Source: Caulobacteraceae bacterium (GTDB lineage Bacteria > Pseudomonadota > Alphaproteobacteria > Caulobacterales > Caulobacteraceae). Taken from it: a stretch of DNA of 58,226 nucleotides. The notes beneath the pieces are model-generated. The model made no database searches. It worked only from the letters and a program-made list of their open reading frames with translations, and was not told the origin of the DNA. Positions within the stretch are counted from its first letter, which is position 1. The number at the start of each line of letters is the position of its first letter. A program made the translations under genes and the position numbers. This document shows positions 32,593 through 42,543 of this stretch, in pieces. The stretch is taken from assembly GCA_019748095.1 (NCBI GenBank), contig JAIEQA010000014.1, positions 1 to 58,226 on the forward strand, written 5' to 3'.

Positions 32593-33309
32593 CTACAGCA
32601 GCAAGGTGATCGCATTTCCGAAATTGTGCAGAACGACCGGCAGGAGCACGCTTCGGGTCCGAAGGACGATCCAGACCCCGATAAGGGACGGCACGGCCGT
32701 CAGAGCCATCGTCACGAGATCGAACGAAACCCGGCCCTCCGAGACCCCGAAGGCATGTGCCAGTCCGAACAGCAGGCAGGACAGAAGGGCTCCCCATCCC
32801 CACTCCACGCCAAGGATGCGCCGCCGCCCCGTGAAGGCGCGGTCAAGGGCGAGGAGCAGTACACCCCGATAGAAGAGTTCCTCCTCCAGTCCCGGCATCG
32901 TTAGCTGAAAGGCGAGGGTCTCGGGCGTCGCGGGTCCGGACGAAAAGGCCACGGCCAGACCGGTGAAGAAGGCGACATAGAGCAGGGCCACCGGAAGCAC
33001 CGACTTCAGACTGCCGGCCCCCTGTGCCCACGTCAGCCCCGAGGCACACCAGCCGAACTGCGGGAGGGAGGCGACGAACAGGGTCGTGATCAGGGCCAGG
33101 ATCTTGCCCTGCCAGTTCCAGTCGCTGGCCGGCAGCAGATCGGGCAACAGGCCGTAGCCATTGGTCAACATGAGGTCGTTGAGGACCACGAGTGTGACCG
33201 CCACAAGCAGCCACCTGAGAGAGAACCCTCGGGGGTTCAGCAGGCCCAAGGCCCCGCCGGCCAGGAGCAGGATCGCCCCTACGCCCAGAATACCCATCAC
33301 GCTGTCCAC
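32593..33309 (-). CDS. CPBP (CAAX/Abi) family intramembrane metalloprotease
   Basis: 238 residues, about seven hydrophobic segments, with the family motifs in order: GLEEELFYRGVLL (EExxxR), FGLAHAFG (FxxxH-type) and VVLHNFGNAITL (HxxxN). In bacteria the family ranges from CAAX-type proteases to bacteriocin self-immunity; the role here is unknown. GTG 33309 has GGGAG 9 nt upstream and is preferred over ATG 33297. Convergent with the S9 peptidase. Confidence 0.88.
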   Translation of the reverse strand: MDSVMGILGVGAILLLAGGALGLLNPRGFSLRWLLVAVTLVVLNDLMLTNGYGLLPDLLPASDWNWQGKILALITTLFVASLPQFGWCASGLTWAQGAGSLKSVLPVALLYVAFFTGLAVAFSSGPATPETLAFQLTMPGLEEELFYRGVLLLALDRAFTGRRRILGVEWGWGALLSCLLFGLAHAFGVSEGRVSFDLVTMALTAVPSLIGVWIVLRTRSVLLPVVLHNFGNAITLLL

Positions 33310-33369
33310 GATACGCTCTCCCTTGTCGTCGAGGACCGCCGACTAGAGGAGGGGGGTGTCTCAGGCTTC

Positions 33370-34488
33370 TCAGGAGTCCGCGGATCGTTGCTCAAAAGGC
33401 GGCAAGGGGGACCAAGGGGGTGTCGTGGGCAATTCAGCCATGCCCCGGGCCGCCTCGCGCCAGGCCCCGGGCGAACAGGCCTCGGCGTCGTGGAATACGC
33501 GATTGAAGGAGGCGAGTGATGCGAAGCCGCTGTCCATGGCGATCGTGATCAGCTTGTCATGGTGATGGCCAGGGTCGGAAAGGCGGCGGCGCGCCTCGGT
33601 CAGGCGGTGACTGTTCAGGAAGGTGCGGAAATGGTCGTGGCCGAGCTGCTTATTGATCAGCTGACGCACGGTCCGGTCCGACGCCCCCATCAAGGCCACG
33701 AAGCGGCCAAACGTCAGGTCGGGATCGAGATGGACCTGCTCGACCTCGATCAGCACCCGCAACCTGTCCCTCAGGCGGCGCGCCTCAGGAGACAGGGCCG
33801 TCGGCATCTGGGCAGGCTGGACGGCTGACCGGACTGCGACCGCCGGCCGGGGTTCGGAGAGCGGGAGCTGGAGGCTCAGCAGCCACCCGGTGAAGGCCAG
33901 CACGGCCGCGTTCTGCACAATGCTGAAGCTTTGGGGCTGCCAGTCGAGGCCCATGACCACATCGATCACCAAATCCGCGAGAAGCTGGCCGCCCAGCAGC
34001 AGGACGACCAGAAGACGGGCCTTGCGGCGTTCATCGATCAGGTCGCCCGGCCGGTCCCGGATCAGCCGCCATGCCAGATGGGTGACCATGCCGAGACCGA
34101 TGGCGATGAGTGACCAGGACAGTCCCCTGCCGGCGAGCGCTTCACCGACGAGGCCCCGGTCCACGGCCGCGATCCCCAACCAGAGGATACCCGTGGCCAG
34201 CACCAGCCCGCGCGGCCGGAAGGTCCGGTCAAAGACCGACAGGCAGAACCACCAGAGGAAGACCGCCGCAAAGCCGCTCAGCATCCGCGCGGCATCGCCG
34301 ACTGGCCCGCCCAGACGCAGCGTCGCGTCGGGCGTGTTGCCGGCCAGGAAACCGCACAGGCAGACCGCGAGCGGCACGAAGAACAGGCCGGTGCGGGCAT
34401 CGCCCCGGATCCACAGGAAGGCGCTCACCGTCAGCAGCAGGGTCGCACCCGCGACGCGGACGATGACGTCAATTTCCCCGGCAGTCAT
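33370..34488 (-). CDS. Membrane-anchored AraC family transcriptional regulator
   Basis: 372 residues. The N-terminal ~220 residues hold six to seven hydrophobic helices (VIVRVAGATLLLTVSAFLWI, MLSGFAAVFLWWFCLSVF, LVVLLLGGQLLADLVIDVVM, AAVLAFTGWLLSLQL). A linker and a C-terminal AraC DNA-binding domain follow (FGRFVALMGASDRTVRQLI, KLITIAMDSGFASLASFNRV). The layout suggests membrane sensing with direct DNA binding. ATG 34488 starts just before the first helix. Target genes unknown. Confidence 0.85.
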   Translation of the reverse strand: MTAGEIDVIVRVAGATLLLTVSAFLWIRGDARTGLFFVPLAVCLCGFLAGNTPDATLRLGGPVGDAARMLSGFAAVFLWWFCLSVFDRTFRPRGLVLATGILWLGIAAVDRGLVGEALAGRGLSWSLIAIGLGMVTHLAWRLIRDRPGDLIDERRKARLLVVLLLGGQLLADLVIDVVMGLDWQPQSFSIVQNAAVLAFTGWLLSLQLPLSEPRPAVAVRSAVQPAQMPTALSPEARRLRDRLRVLIEVEQVHLDPDLTFGRFVALMGASDRTVRQLINKQLGHDHFRTFLNSHRLTEARRRLSDPGHHHDKLITIAMDSGFASLASFNRVFHDAEACSPGAWREAARGMAELPTTPPWSPLPPFEQRSADS

Positions 34489-34555
34489 GCAACCAGCGTA
34501 ACGCCCGACCCTGGCTGCGGACAAGAGGCGGTCAGGGGCCTCCGACCGGAGACCA

Positions 34556-34585
34556 AAAAGCCCCGGACGGTCCCGTCCGGGGCTT
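34556..34585 (-). terminator. Rho-independent terminator of glnA
   Basis: On the minus strand AAGCCCCGGACGG-GAC-CGTCCGGGGCTT is followed by TTTTT, about 25 nt after the glnA stop. Confidence 0.93.
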
Positions 34586-34609
34586 CTGGCAGTCGACTGA
34601 TCGAACCGA

Positions 34610-36019
34610 TCAGCAACTGTAGTACATGTCGAACTCGACCGGGTGGGGGTGGAGCGCCAGGCGCATGACCTCTTCCATCTTCAGCTCGATATAGCTGTCG
34701 ATGAAGTCGTCATCCATGACGCCGCCCTTCTTGAGGAAGGCGCGGTCCTTGTCGAGGTTCTCGAGGGCTTCCTTGAGCGAACCGCAGACCTCGGGGATGT
34801 TGCCGCGCTCTTCTGGCGGCAGGTCGTAGAGGTTCTTGTCGGCGGGGCCGCCCGGATCGATCTGGTTCTCGATCCCGTCGAGGCCGGCCATCAGCAGGGC
34901 CACGAAGGTCAGATAGGGGTTGCCCATCGGATCGGGGAAGCGGGCTTCCAGACGCTTGGCCTTGGGCGACGAGGTGTGCGGGATGCGGATCGAGGCCGAG
35001 CGGTTGCGGGCCGAATAGGCCAGTTTCACCGGGGCTTCATAGCCGGGCACCAGACGCTTGTAGGAGTTGGTCGTCGAGTTGGCAAAGGCGTTGATGGCCT
35101 TGGCGTGCTTGATGATGCCGCCGATGTACCAGAGGCATTCCTGGCTCAGGCCGGCATACTTGTCGCCGGCGAACTGGGGCTTGCCGTCCTTCCAGATCGA
35201 CATGTGGACGTGCATGCCCGAGCCGTTGTCGGCGAACATCGGCTTGGCCATGAAGGTCGCCGACTTGCCGTAGGCGGCCGCCACATTGTGGATCACGTAC
35301 TTATACAGCTGGAGCCGGTCGGCCATGGTCAGCAGGTCGCTGAACTTCAGACCCAGTTCGTGCTGGGCCGGGGCCACCTCGTGGTGGTGCTTTTCGGGGT
35401 TGAGGCCTAGGTCGCGCATGACGCCCAGCATCTCGCCGCGCAGGTCCTGGCCGGAGTCGACCGGGTTGACCGGGAAATAGCCGCCCTTGGGCCCGGGGCG
35501 GTGGCCCATATTGCCCTCGGTGTACTCCGAGCCGGTATTGGCCGGCAGCTCGGTCGAGTCATAGCTGTAGCCGGTGTTGTGCGGCTGGGTGGTCCAGCGC
35601 ACGTCGTCGAAGATGAAGAACTCGGCTTCCGGGCCGAAATAGACCACGTCGCCCACGCCCGAGGACTGGACATAGGCCAGGGCCTTCTTGGCCATGGACC
35701 GGCTGTCGCGGTTGTAGGGCTCGCCGGTGTCCGGGTTCATGACGTCGCAGAACAGGAACATCGTGGTCTGCTGGTAGAAGGGATCGATATAGGCCGTCGT
35801 CAGATCCGGCATCAGCAGCATGTCGGACTCATTGATCGCCTTCCAGCCGGCGATGGACGAGCCGTCGAACATCGTGCCCTCGGTCAGGAACTCCTCGTCG
35901 ACCATGTCGATGTCGAAGGTGACGTGTTGCAGGCGACCCTTGGTGTCGGTGAAGCGGACGTCGACGTATTTCACGTCCTTGTCCTTGATCTCCTGCAGGA
36001 TTTTCTGGGCGGCGCTCAT
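34610..36019 (-). CDS. glnA: Glutamine synthetase type I
   Basis: Makes glutamine from glutamate, ammonia and ATP as a dodecamer. 469 residues with [72 protein letters not shown] and the adenylylation loop around [10 protein letters not shown] (Tyr near residue 400), so GlnE control is expected. 62 nt downstream of glnB in the same direction, the standard alphaproteobacterial glnBA operon, with its own terminator. Confidence 0.98.
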   Translation of the reverse strand: MSAAQKILQEIKDKDVKYVDVRFTDTKGRLQHVTFDIDMVDEEFLTEGTMFDGSSIAGWKAINESDMLLMPDLTTAYIDPFYQQTTMFLFCDVMNPDTGEPYNRDSRSMAKKALAYVQSSGVGDVVYFGPEAEFFIFDDVRWTTQPHNTGYSYDSTELPANTGSEYTEGNMGHRPGPKGGYFPVNPVDSGQDLRGEMLGVMRDLGLNPEKHHHEVAPAQHELGLKFSDLLTMADRLQLYKYVIHNVAAAYGKSATFMAKPMFADNGSGMHVHMSIWKDGKPQFAGDKYAGLSQECLWYIGGIIKHAKAINAFANSTTNSYKRLVPGYEAPVKLAYSARNRSASIRIPHTSSPKAKRLEARFPDPMGNPYLTFVALLMAGLDGIENQIDPGGPADKNLYDLPPEERGNIPEVCGSLKEALENLDKDRAFLKKGGVMDDDFIDSYIELKMEEVMRLALHPHPVEFDMYYSC

Positions 36020-36081
36020 GGTTTCGATGGTCCTTCTTGGTTCGTTCCGGGGAGGAAGCGTGGCTGGTGAGAGTGTTGCGG

Positions 36082-37357
<1,276 letters not shown>

Positions 37358-37447
37358 TCCGGATCGCCCACAGCCACGGGAACAAAAGAAGAACAAATGG
37401 CTTGAGGGCGACCGATGGACTGTGGCTACTGGGGCCGAGGAGATCCC

Positions 37448-37726
37448 ATGCGCGACATCCGCACCGACTTCCACGTCCCCCGGGACATTCGCCAGCCCCG
37501 CGTGGGGGCGCGTCTGATTGTCGCCTGTGTGGTGCCGGACTGTCAGCGGGCCGCGCTGATGGACCCTCGGCCGCTGTTCGGCGCACGGCACCTTTGGCCG
37601 GTCGCAGGGCGGTCCGGCCGGTTCCGTTGCGCCTGCGGATCGCGCGAGACCCGGCTGAGCTATACGGTCAATACGGCGCAGGACGATGGCCCCGTGTCGG
37701 CGGACGCGATCCGGCTCTGGCTCTGA
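37448..37726 (+). CDS. Hypothetical protein with paired cysteines
   Basis: 92 residues, basic. Cysteines occur as VACVVPDCQRAALM and FRCACGSRE, a spacing that could hold one zinc ion. DPRPLFGARHLWPVAGRSGR separates them. No family recognised. ATG 37448 has GGAG 7 nt upstream and is cleaner than the in-frame ATG 37415. It stands alone between the NAD(P)HX dehydratase and the flavin reductase. Confidence 0.6.
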   Translation: MRDIRTDFHVPRDIRQPRVGARLIVACVVPDCQRAALMDPRPLFGARHLWPVAGRSGRFRCACGSRETRLSYTVNTAQDDGPVSADAIRLWL

Positions 37727-37767
37727 CAGGCGTTGCCTCGCGGGCGTGGGTCGCCTAGGTCGGGCGC

Positions 37768-38280
37768 GTGAGCCTTGAATCCCTTCCTGATGACGTCGCC
37801 CGCACCATGGATGTGACCGCCTATCGTCGCGCGCTCGGCGCGTTCGCGACCGGCGTGTGCGTGGTCACGGCCGACAGCGTCGGCGGCCCGCTGGGCATCA
37901 CGATCAACTCCTTCACCTCGGTCTCCCTGACCCCGCGCCTGATCCTGTGGTGTCTGGATGAGCGGTCCGAGCGCTGGCCGGCCTTCGCGGCCGCCGACCG
38001 GTTCTCGATCCATGTCCTGGACGCCCAGTCCGAGGCCCTGGCGCGACGATTCGCCAAGGGCAGTGGCCTGATGGAGCCGGGCGAATACCAGCGGGTCGGA
38101 GAGGCGGCACCCCGGCTGGGGGCGGCGGCGGCGCGCTTCGACTGCAAGACCCATGAGCGGGTGCAGATGGGCGACCACATGATCATTGTCGGCGAGGTCG
38201 AGGCCTTCGAGGCCTCGGACGCCGCCACCCTGACCTATTTCCGCGGCCGCTACGGCATTGCCGGAGGGGCCGGGGCGTGA
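37768..38280 (+). CDS. Flavin reductase family protein
   Basis: 170 residues of the flavin reductase-like FMN-binding split barrel (HpaC/DIM6 type): YRRALGAFATGVCVVTA, LGITINSFTSVSLTPRLILW, RFSIHVLDAQSEALARRFA, HMIIVGEVEAFE. It would reduce FMN/FAD with NAD(P)H for a partner monooxygenase. GTG 37768 is used; ATG 37807 is an alternative. Its stop overlaps the next gene's GTG (GTGA, 38277-38280). A flavin-dependent halogenase 6 kb away needs reduced flavin, but a link is speculative. Confidence 0.88.
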   Translation: MSLESLPDDVARTMDVTAYRRALGAFATGVCVVTADSVGGPLGITINSFTSVSLTPRLILWCLDERSERWPAFAAADRFSIHVLDAQSEALARRFAKGSGLMEPGEYQRVGEAAPRLGAAAARFDCKTHERVQMGDHMIIVGEVEAFEASDAATLTYFRGRYGIAGGAGA

Positions 38281-39131
38281 GGATCGGCTTCGCCGGACTG
38301 GGCGTGATGGGCGGGCCGATGGCGCGGCATCTGGTCGCTGCCGGCCATGAAGTGGCCGGCTACAACCGCTCGCCGGACAAGGCGCGGGCCTGGGCGAGCG
38401 CCCATGGGGGCCGGTTCACCGCGACCGTGGCGGAGGCTGCAACGGACGCCGACCTGTTCATTCTCTGCGTCGGCAATGACGAGGATGTCCGCGAGGTCGT
38501 GACGGCGGCCCTGCCGGTGCTGAAGGCCGGCGCGGTGATCGTCGATCACACCACTACCTCGGCCCGGATCGCGCGTGAGATGGACGCCCTGTGCAGCACG
38601 GCAGGGGTGGCCTTCCTCGACGCGCCGGTGTCGGGCGGTCAGGCCGGGGCCGAGAACGGTCAGCTCAGCGTCATGGCGGGCGGCGCTGCAGCGGCGCTGG
38701 AGACGGCCCGGCCGGCGGTCATGGCCTATTCCAAGGCCATCCAGCACATGGGTCCCTCGGGGTCCGGCCAGCTGACCAAGATGGTCAACCAGATCGCCAT
38801 CGCGGGCGTGGTTCAGGGTCTGGCCGAGGCGGTGCATTTCGCCCGGGCTGCCGGTCTGGATACGGACGCGGCCTATGACGCCGTCTCGAAGGGCGCGGCC
38901 CAGTCGTGGCAGATGGACAACCGCTGGAAGACGGCAGCGGCGGGCCAGTTCGAGTTCGGCTTCGCCGTCGACTGGATGCGCAAGGACCTGGGTCTGGTGC
39001 TGGACGAGGCGCGCGACAACGGCGCGGTCCTGTCGATGACCGCCCTGGTGGATCAGTTCTATGCCGAGGTGCAGGCGATGGGCGGCCAACGCTGGGACAC
39101 CTCCAGCCTGAAGGCCCGGCTGAGACCCTGA
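38277..39131 (+). CDS. 3-hydroxyisobutyrate dehydrogenase family oxidoreductase
   Basis: 284-residue beta-hydroxyacid dehydrogenase: NAD(P) motif GFAGLGVMGGPMARHLVAAG with YNRSPDKA, substrate motif LDAPVSGGQAGAENG, catalytic Lys in GQLTKMVNQIAIAG, and C-terminal FGFAVDWMRKDLGLVLDEA. The NRSP at the dinucleotide turn suggests NADPH. It probably acts on a small 3-hydroxy acid or semialdehyde (glyoxylate/succinic-semialdehyde-reductase-like). Distinct from the mmsB-like gene at 47843. Coupled to the flavin reductase. Confidence 0.88.
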   Translation: MRIGFAGLGVMGGPMARHLVAAGHEVAGYNRSPDKARAWASAHGGRFTATVAEAATDADLFILCVGNDEDVREVVTAALPVLKAGAVIVDHTTTSARIAREMDALCSTAGVAFLDAPVSGGQAGAENGQLSVMAGGAAAALETARPAVMAYSKAIQHMGPSGSGQLTKMVNQIAIAGVVQGLAEAVHFARAAGLDTDAAYDAVSKGAAQSWQMDNRWKTAAAGQFEFGFAVDWMRKDLGLVLDEARDNGAVLSMTALVDQFYAEVQAMGGQRWDTSSLKARLRP

Positions 39132-39510
39132 GAGCCGTCCGAGTTGCACTCGAAAAAACACGGTGCAAATGGTGCAAGTCTGAAGAAGCGGTCTCAGGTT
39201 TACAGGCCAAGCCCCTGGACTGAAACCTCTTTATCAAGGCCGGCGGATTGGACTCCGTTGACACGTGCGCCCGTTGATCCAGCCCCGCGGCCAGGAACGA
39301 TCTCGCACAACGCGGATCATTATAGGGCCGTGGCGGGGTATGTATGGTCGAGCAGGCAAAATAAATTTCGCCACGCGCTCATCAGGCCGGTACCGAGGGG
39401 GAGGCTGCGGATTGGCAGGGCCCAATGAGGCGGGGCCGCACCCGGACAGCGGTTGTTTCACATCGGAAGCGTCGTTAGCGTGTAATCCGGCGTTTCGGAG
39501 GGTGATCAAG
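39132..39510. other. 379-bp intergenic region with hairpin repeat copy B
   Basis: No gene is convincing here. It begins with a hairpin repeat (39144-39177): TTGCAC and GTGCAA arms around the conserved loop GAAAAAACACGGTGCAA. At 39246-39253 lies ATTGGACT, the same word as the copy-A stem near 11384. TTGACA at about 39259 could be a -35 box. The final 40 bp lead into GGAGG and the small membrane-protein start at 39511. A small RNA here is possible but not shown. Confidence 0.45.
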
Positions 39511-39666
39511 ATGCAGATCTTCAGTCATGAACTCAAAGACCGGGTCCGACGCAAGCCGATCAGCAGCCTCCTTCTGTTCGTGCTGGCCGCAGCCGCATTT
39601 GGCGTGATCGGCGAGTTCAGCGTGGGCGTCGTCAACGGCTTTATGGACGAAATCACGACGCGCTGA
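39511..39666 (+). CDS. Small single-pass membrane protein (51 aa)
   Basis: Starts at ATG 39511 with GGAGG 9 nt upstream. A basic N-terminus (HELKDRVRRKP) is followed by one hydrophobic helix (SSLLLFVLAAAAFGVIGEFS) and a short acidic C-terminus. The strong ribosome-binding site and positive-inside charge pattern support a real gene. No family recognised; it stands alone after a long intergenic region. Confidence 0.6.
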   Translation: MQIFSHELKDRVRRKPISSLLLFVLAAAAFGVIGEFSVGVVNGFMDEITTR

Positions 39667-39751
39667 ACCGTATCGCCCGGGCGGCCCGCGCACCGTCAGG
39701 CGGTCGCAAATCCACAGTCCGATTTCTCGCACAGGATTTGCCGGAGGGGCG

Positions 39752-39765
39752 GTTGATCGATCAAC
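39752..39765. promoter_or_regulatory. Perfect 14-bp palindrome, possible operator
   Basis: GTTGATCGATCAAC lies 78 nt upstream of the hydrolase ATG at 39843. It resembles FNR-type TTGAT..ATCAA half-sites, but the spacer is 2 instead of 4 bp, so it is not a normal FNR box. The regulator is unknown. Confidence 0.3.
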
Positions 39766-39842
39766 GACCAAAGACTTGATCGTCCTTGATCTCAATGCCA
39801 CCGGACGGTGGCAGCAAGCGTGCCTGGCAAGAGGAGAAGGCG

Positions 39843-40925
39843 ATGACCCTGCGGGTTCTGGTGCTGTTGTTTCTGGGGCTGCTTTGGGTCGCCCCGGCGT
39901 CCGCGCAGACGGCACCGGTCTGGGCCCCGGTCGAGGGCAGCGCCGCGATCGGGGACCTGCCGATGGCCCGGGGCGGCGTTTTGCCGGGGGTCCGCATCCA
40001 CTACCGGACGCTGGGGGAACCGGTCCGGGGGGCGGACGGCCGGGTCACCAATGCCGTCCTGCTGCTGCACGGCACCGGTGGCACCGGAGCCCAGTTCCTG
40101 TCGCCCCAGTTCGCGGGTGAGCTGTTCGGGCCGGGCCAGCCGCTGGATGTCACGCGCCATTACATCATCATGCCGGACAATCTGGGGCATGGCGGGTCCT
40201 CCAAGCCCAGCGACGGCCTGAGGGCGGCCTTTCCGGAGTACGGCTATGCCGAGATGGTCGAGGCCCAGCGCCGGCTGCTGGTCGAGGAACTGGGGGTCGA
40301 CCGGTTGCGGTTGATCCTCGGCACCTCGATGGGCTGTATGCACATCTTCGTCTGGGGCACGACCCATCCCGACTTCGCCGACGCCCTGATGCCCATGGCC
40401 TGTCAGCCGACCGCGATCGTCGGTCGCAACCGGCTGTGGCGCACCATGCTGAAGGACGCGATCCGGTCCGATCCGGCCTGGGCCGGGGGCGACTATCAGA
40501 CCCAGCCCGTCCAGGGCCTGCGGACCGCCGTGGACCTGCTGCTGCTGGCGGGATCGGCCCCTATGGCGATGCAGCGCGACCTGCCCACGCCCGACGCCGT
40601 CGATGGCTGGCTGGGCGGCCAGATGGAACGGCGGCTGCCCGCGCTGGACGCCAACGACCTGTGGTTCCAGGTCAACGCCTCATGGGACTATGACCCCTCC
40701 GCCGGTCTGGAGCGGATGACGGCCCCGACGGTGTGGATCAACTCGGCGGACGATTTCATCAATCCGCCGGAACTGGGTCTGGCCGAGCGGTTCGCGCCCC
40801 GCATCGCCAACGGGACCTATCGGCTGATCCCGAACAGTCCGGACGGCAAGGGGCACGGGACCCATACCTGGGCGACGTTCTGGAAGGACGACCTGATCGC
40901 CCTGCTGGCCCGCACGGACCGTTAG
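39843..40925 (+). CDS. Secreted alpha/beta-hydrolase (homoserine O-acetyltransferase-like)
   Basis: 360 residues with signal peptide RVLVLLFLGLLWVAPASA. The fold and motifs match the MetX/acetyltransferase-like branch: VLLLHGTGGTGAQFL, YIIMPDNLGHGGSSKPS, LGTSMGCMHIFVWG (nucleophile Ser), INSADDFINPPELG (Asp), GKGHGTHTWATFW (His). Its periplasmic location argues against methionine synthesis; it is probably a hydrolase. ATG 39843 is preceded by GAGGAGAAGG, far better than ATG 39786. Confidence 0.85.
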   Translation: MTLRVLVLLFLGLLWVAPASAQTAPVWAPVEGSAAIGDLPMARGGVLPGVRIHYRTLGEPVRGADGRVTNAVLLLHGTGGTGAQFLSPQFAGELFGPGQPLDVTRHYIIMPDNLGHGGSSKPSDGLRAAFPEYGYAEMVEAQRRLLVEELGVDRLRLILGTSMGCMHIFVWGTTHPDFADALMPMACQPTAIVGRNRLWRTMLKDAIRSDPAWAGGDYQTQPVQGLRTAVDLLLLAGSAPMAMQRDLPTPDAVDGWLGGQMERRLPALDANDLWFQVNASWDYDPSAGLERMTAPTVWINSADDFINPPELGLAERFAPRIANGTYRLIPNSPDGKGHGTHTWATFWKDDLIALLARTDR

Positions 40926-41527
40926 GGCGTCTCGCGCCGGGCCGTGGTGATGGCGATGCGCGGCTCCAGCATCTGGCCGCGCATGACGCCCTCGCCCTCG
41001 GTCGGGGAGGTCGGGGCGGACAGGATGGTGCGCACCACCTCCATGCCCTCGACCACCCGGCCGAAGACGGCAAAGCCGTCCGGATCGACCGAGAAGGACC
41101 GGCCCGCGTCATAGGAGGGCGTCGGGCCCACCGAGACGAAGAAGTCCCCCGTGGCTGTGCCCGGCGCATAGCGGGCCATGGAGACGGCTCCGTCGATGTG
41201 GCTGAGTCTCGTCAGGGTGGTCGGCTCGTGCGCGATCGGCGGCAGGGTCCGGTCGGGATCGTTGTTGGTGCCGCCCTGGACGAGGCCGGTGGCCGGTCCG
41301 GATTTCATGGCGCGATAGAAGGTCATGCCGTCGAGGCGGCGCTCGTCAACGTAGCGCAGGAAGTTGGCCGCCGTGACCGGGGCCTTCACCGCCTCGATCT
41401 CCAGCACGATCCGGCCGGCCGTGGTCTCCAGCGCGACGCGGGGCAGGGCGGGCGGCACGTCCTGGGCTGCCGCGAGGGCGGGCCAGAGCAGGGCGGCGGC
41501 AATGGCGAGGACGGTGCGCCGGATCAT
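40922..41527 (-). CDS. Peptidyl-prolyl cis-trans isomerase, cyclophilin type, periplasmic
   Basis: 201 residues. Signal peptide MIRRTVLAIAAALLWPALA (cleaved near AAAQ). The cyclophilin domain has LETTAGRIVLEIEAVKAP, TFYRAM, VQGGTNNDP, GAVSMARYAPGTATGDFFVS and DGFAVFGRVVEGMEVV. It is divergent from the best-known PpiA in that the FHRV Arg is FYRA here with Arg retained. Its ATG overlaps the hemB stop (ATGA, 41524-41527). Confidence 0.9.
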   Translation of the reverse strand: MIRRTVLAIAAALLWPALAAAQDVPPALPRVALETTAGRIVLEIEAVKAPVTAANFLRYVDERRLDGMTFYRAMKSGPATGLVQGGTNNDPDRTLPPIAHEPTTLTRLSHIDGAVSMARYAPGTATGDFFVSVGPTPSYDAGRSFSVDPDGFAVFGRVVEGMEVVRTILSAPTSPTEGEGVMRGQMLEPRIAITTARRETP

Positions 41528-42525
41528 CCCAGCAGTCTCGCGGCCTGCGGCGCGAAATAGCTGAGCACCCCGGCGCAGCCCGCGCGCTTGAAGCCGTGCA
41601 GGGTCTCCAGGATGGCGCGGTCCTGATCCAGCCAGCCGTTGGCGATCGAGGCCTGCATCATCGCGTACTCGCCGCTGACCTGATAGGCGAAGGTCGGCAC
41701 GCGGAAAGTCTCCGACACGGCGCGGACGATGTCGAGATAGGGCATGCCGGGCTTGACCATGACCATGTCGGCCCCCTCGGCGATGTCCATTGCGACCTCT
41801 TTCAGGGCCTCGTCGGCGTTGGCGTAGTCCATCTGATAGGTCTTCTTGTCGCCGGTCAGCTGTTTGGCCGAGCCGACCGCGTCGCGATACGGGCCGTAGA
41901 AGGCCGAGGCGAATTTGGCGGCGTAGGACAGGATCAGGGTGTCGTGGAAGCTGTTGGCCTCCAGCGCCTCGCGGATGGCCTGGACGCGGCCGTCCATCAT
42001 GTCCGACGGAGCCACGACGTCGGCCCCGGCATGGGCGTGGATGAAGGCCTGTTCGGCCAGCCGTTCCAGCGAGGCGTCATTCAGGATTCGGCCGTCCTCC
42101 AGCACCCCGTCGTGGCCATGGTCGGTGTAGCAGTCCAGGGCGACGTCGGTCATGACGCCGATCTCGGGCGCGGCGTCCTTGATGGCGCGGATACAGTCGG
42201 GGATCAGGCCGTCCGGATCGGTGGCCCCGGTGCCGATCGCGTCCTTGATGGCCCCGTCCACATTCGGAAACAGGGCCACCATGGGGATGCCCAGATCCCG
42301 CGCCTCGAGTGCGGCGGCGGCGGCGGCCTTCGGCGACAGGCGGAAGACGCCGGGCATGGAGGCGACGGGCACCCGGTCCTCGGCCCCGTCATGCACGATC
42401 AGCGGCCAGACCAGATCGGACGGCGTCAGGGTGGTCTCGGCGACCAGACGGCGGATCCAGGGCTGGCTGCGCAGCCGGCGCGGCCGGGCGAGGGGATAGG
42501 GGGCGGGGGGGAAGGGCAGGGTCAT
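41524..42525 (-). CDS. hemB: Porphobilinogen synthase (delta-aminolevulinic acid dehydratase)
   Basis: Condenses two 5-aminolevulinates to porphobilinogen in haem synthesis. 333 residues from ATG 42525 (AGGAG upstream). Active-site lysines lie in LSYAAKFASAFYGP and MVMVKPGMPYLD. The metal segment DVALDCYTDHGHDG has one Cys and several Asp, i.e. the Mg/K-type rather than the zinc three-Cys site, as usual in alphaproteobacteria. The 5-ALA source, hemA, is at 48.9 kb. Confidence 0.96.
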   Translation of the reverse strand: MTLPFPPAPYPLARPRRLRSQPWIRRLVAETTLTPSDLVWPLIVHDGAEDRVPVASMPGVFRLSPKAAAAAALEARDLGIPMVALFPNVDGAIKDAIGTGATDPDGLIPDCIRAIKDAAPEIGVMTDVALDCYTDHGHDGVLEDGRILNDASLERLAEQAFIHAHAGADVVAPSDMMDGRVQAIREALEANSFHDTLILSYAAKFASAFYGPYRDAVGSAKQLTGDKKTYQMDYANADEALKEVAMDIAEGADMVMVKPGMPYLDIVRAVSETFRVPTFAYQVSGEYAMMQASIANGWLDQDRAILETLHGFKRAGCAGVLSYFAPQAARLLG

Positions 42526-42543
42526 GGAGGCGCTCCTAACATC

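Noticed and set aside
30062..32803. A 913-codon minus-strand frame opposite the S9 peptidase
   Set aside because: No motifs, composition typical of antisense GC-rich sequence, while the plus strand has a full catalytic triad and propeller motifs.
37768..39131. Flavin reductase and HIBADH-family pair as part of the valine cluster
   Set aside because: They lie 3.7 kb from acdH, separated by unrelated hydrolase, cyclophilin and hemB genes. The true MmsB-like protein is at 47843.
39752..39765. FNR box upstream of the secreted hydrolase
   Set aside because: The half-sites are separated by 2 bp instead of 4, so it is listed only as a palindrome.
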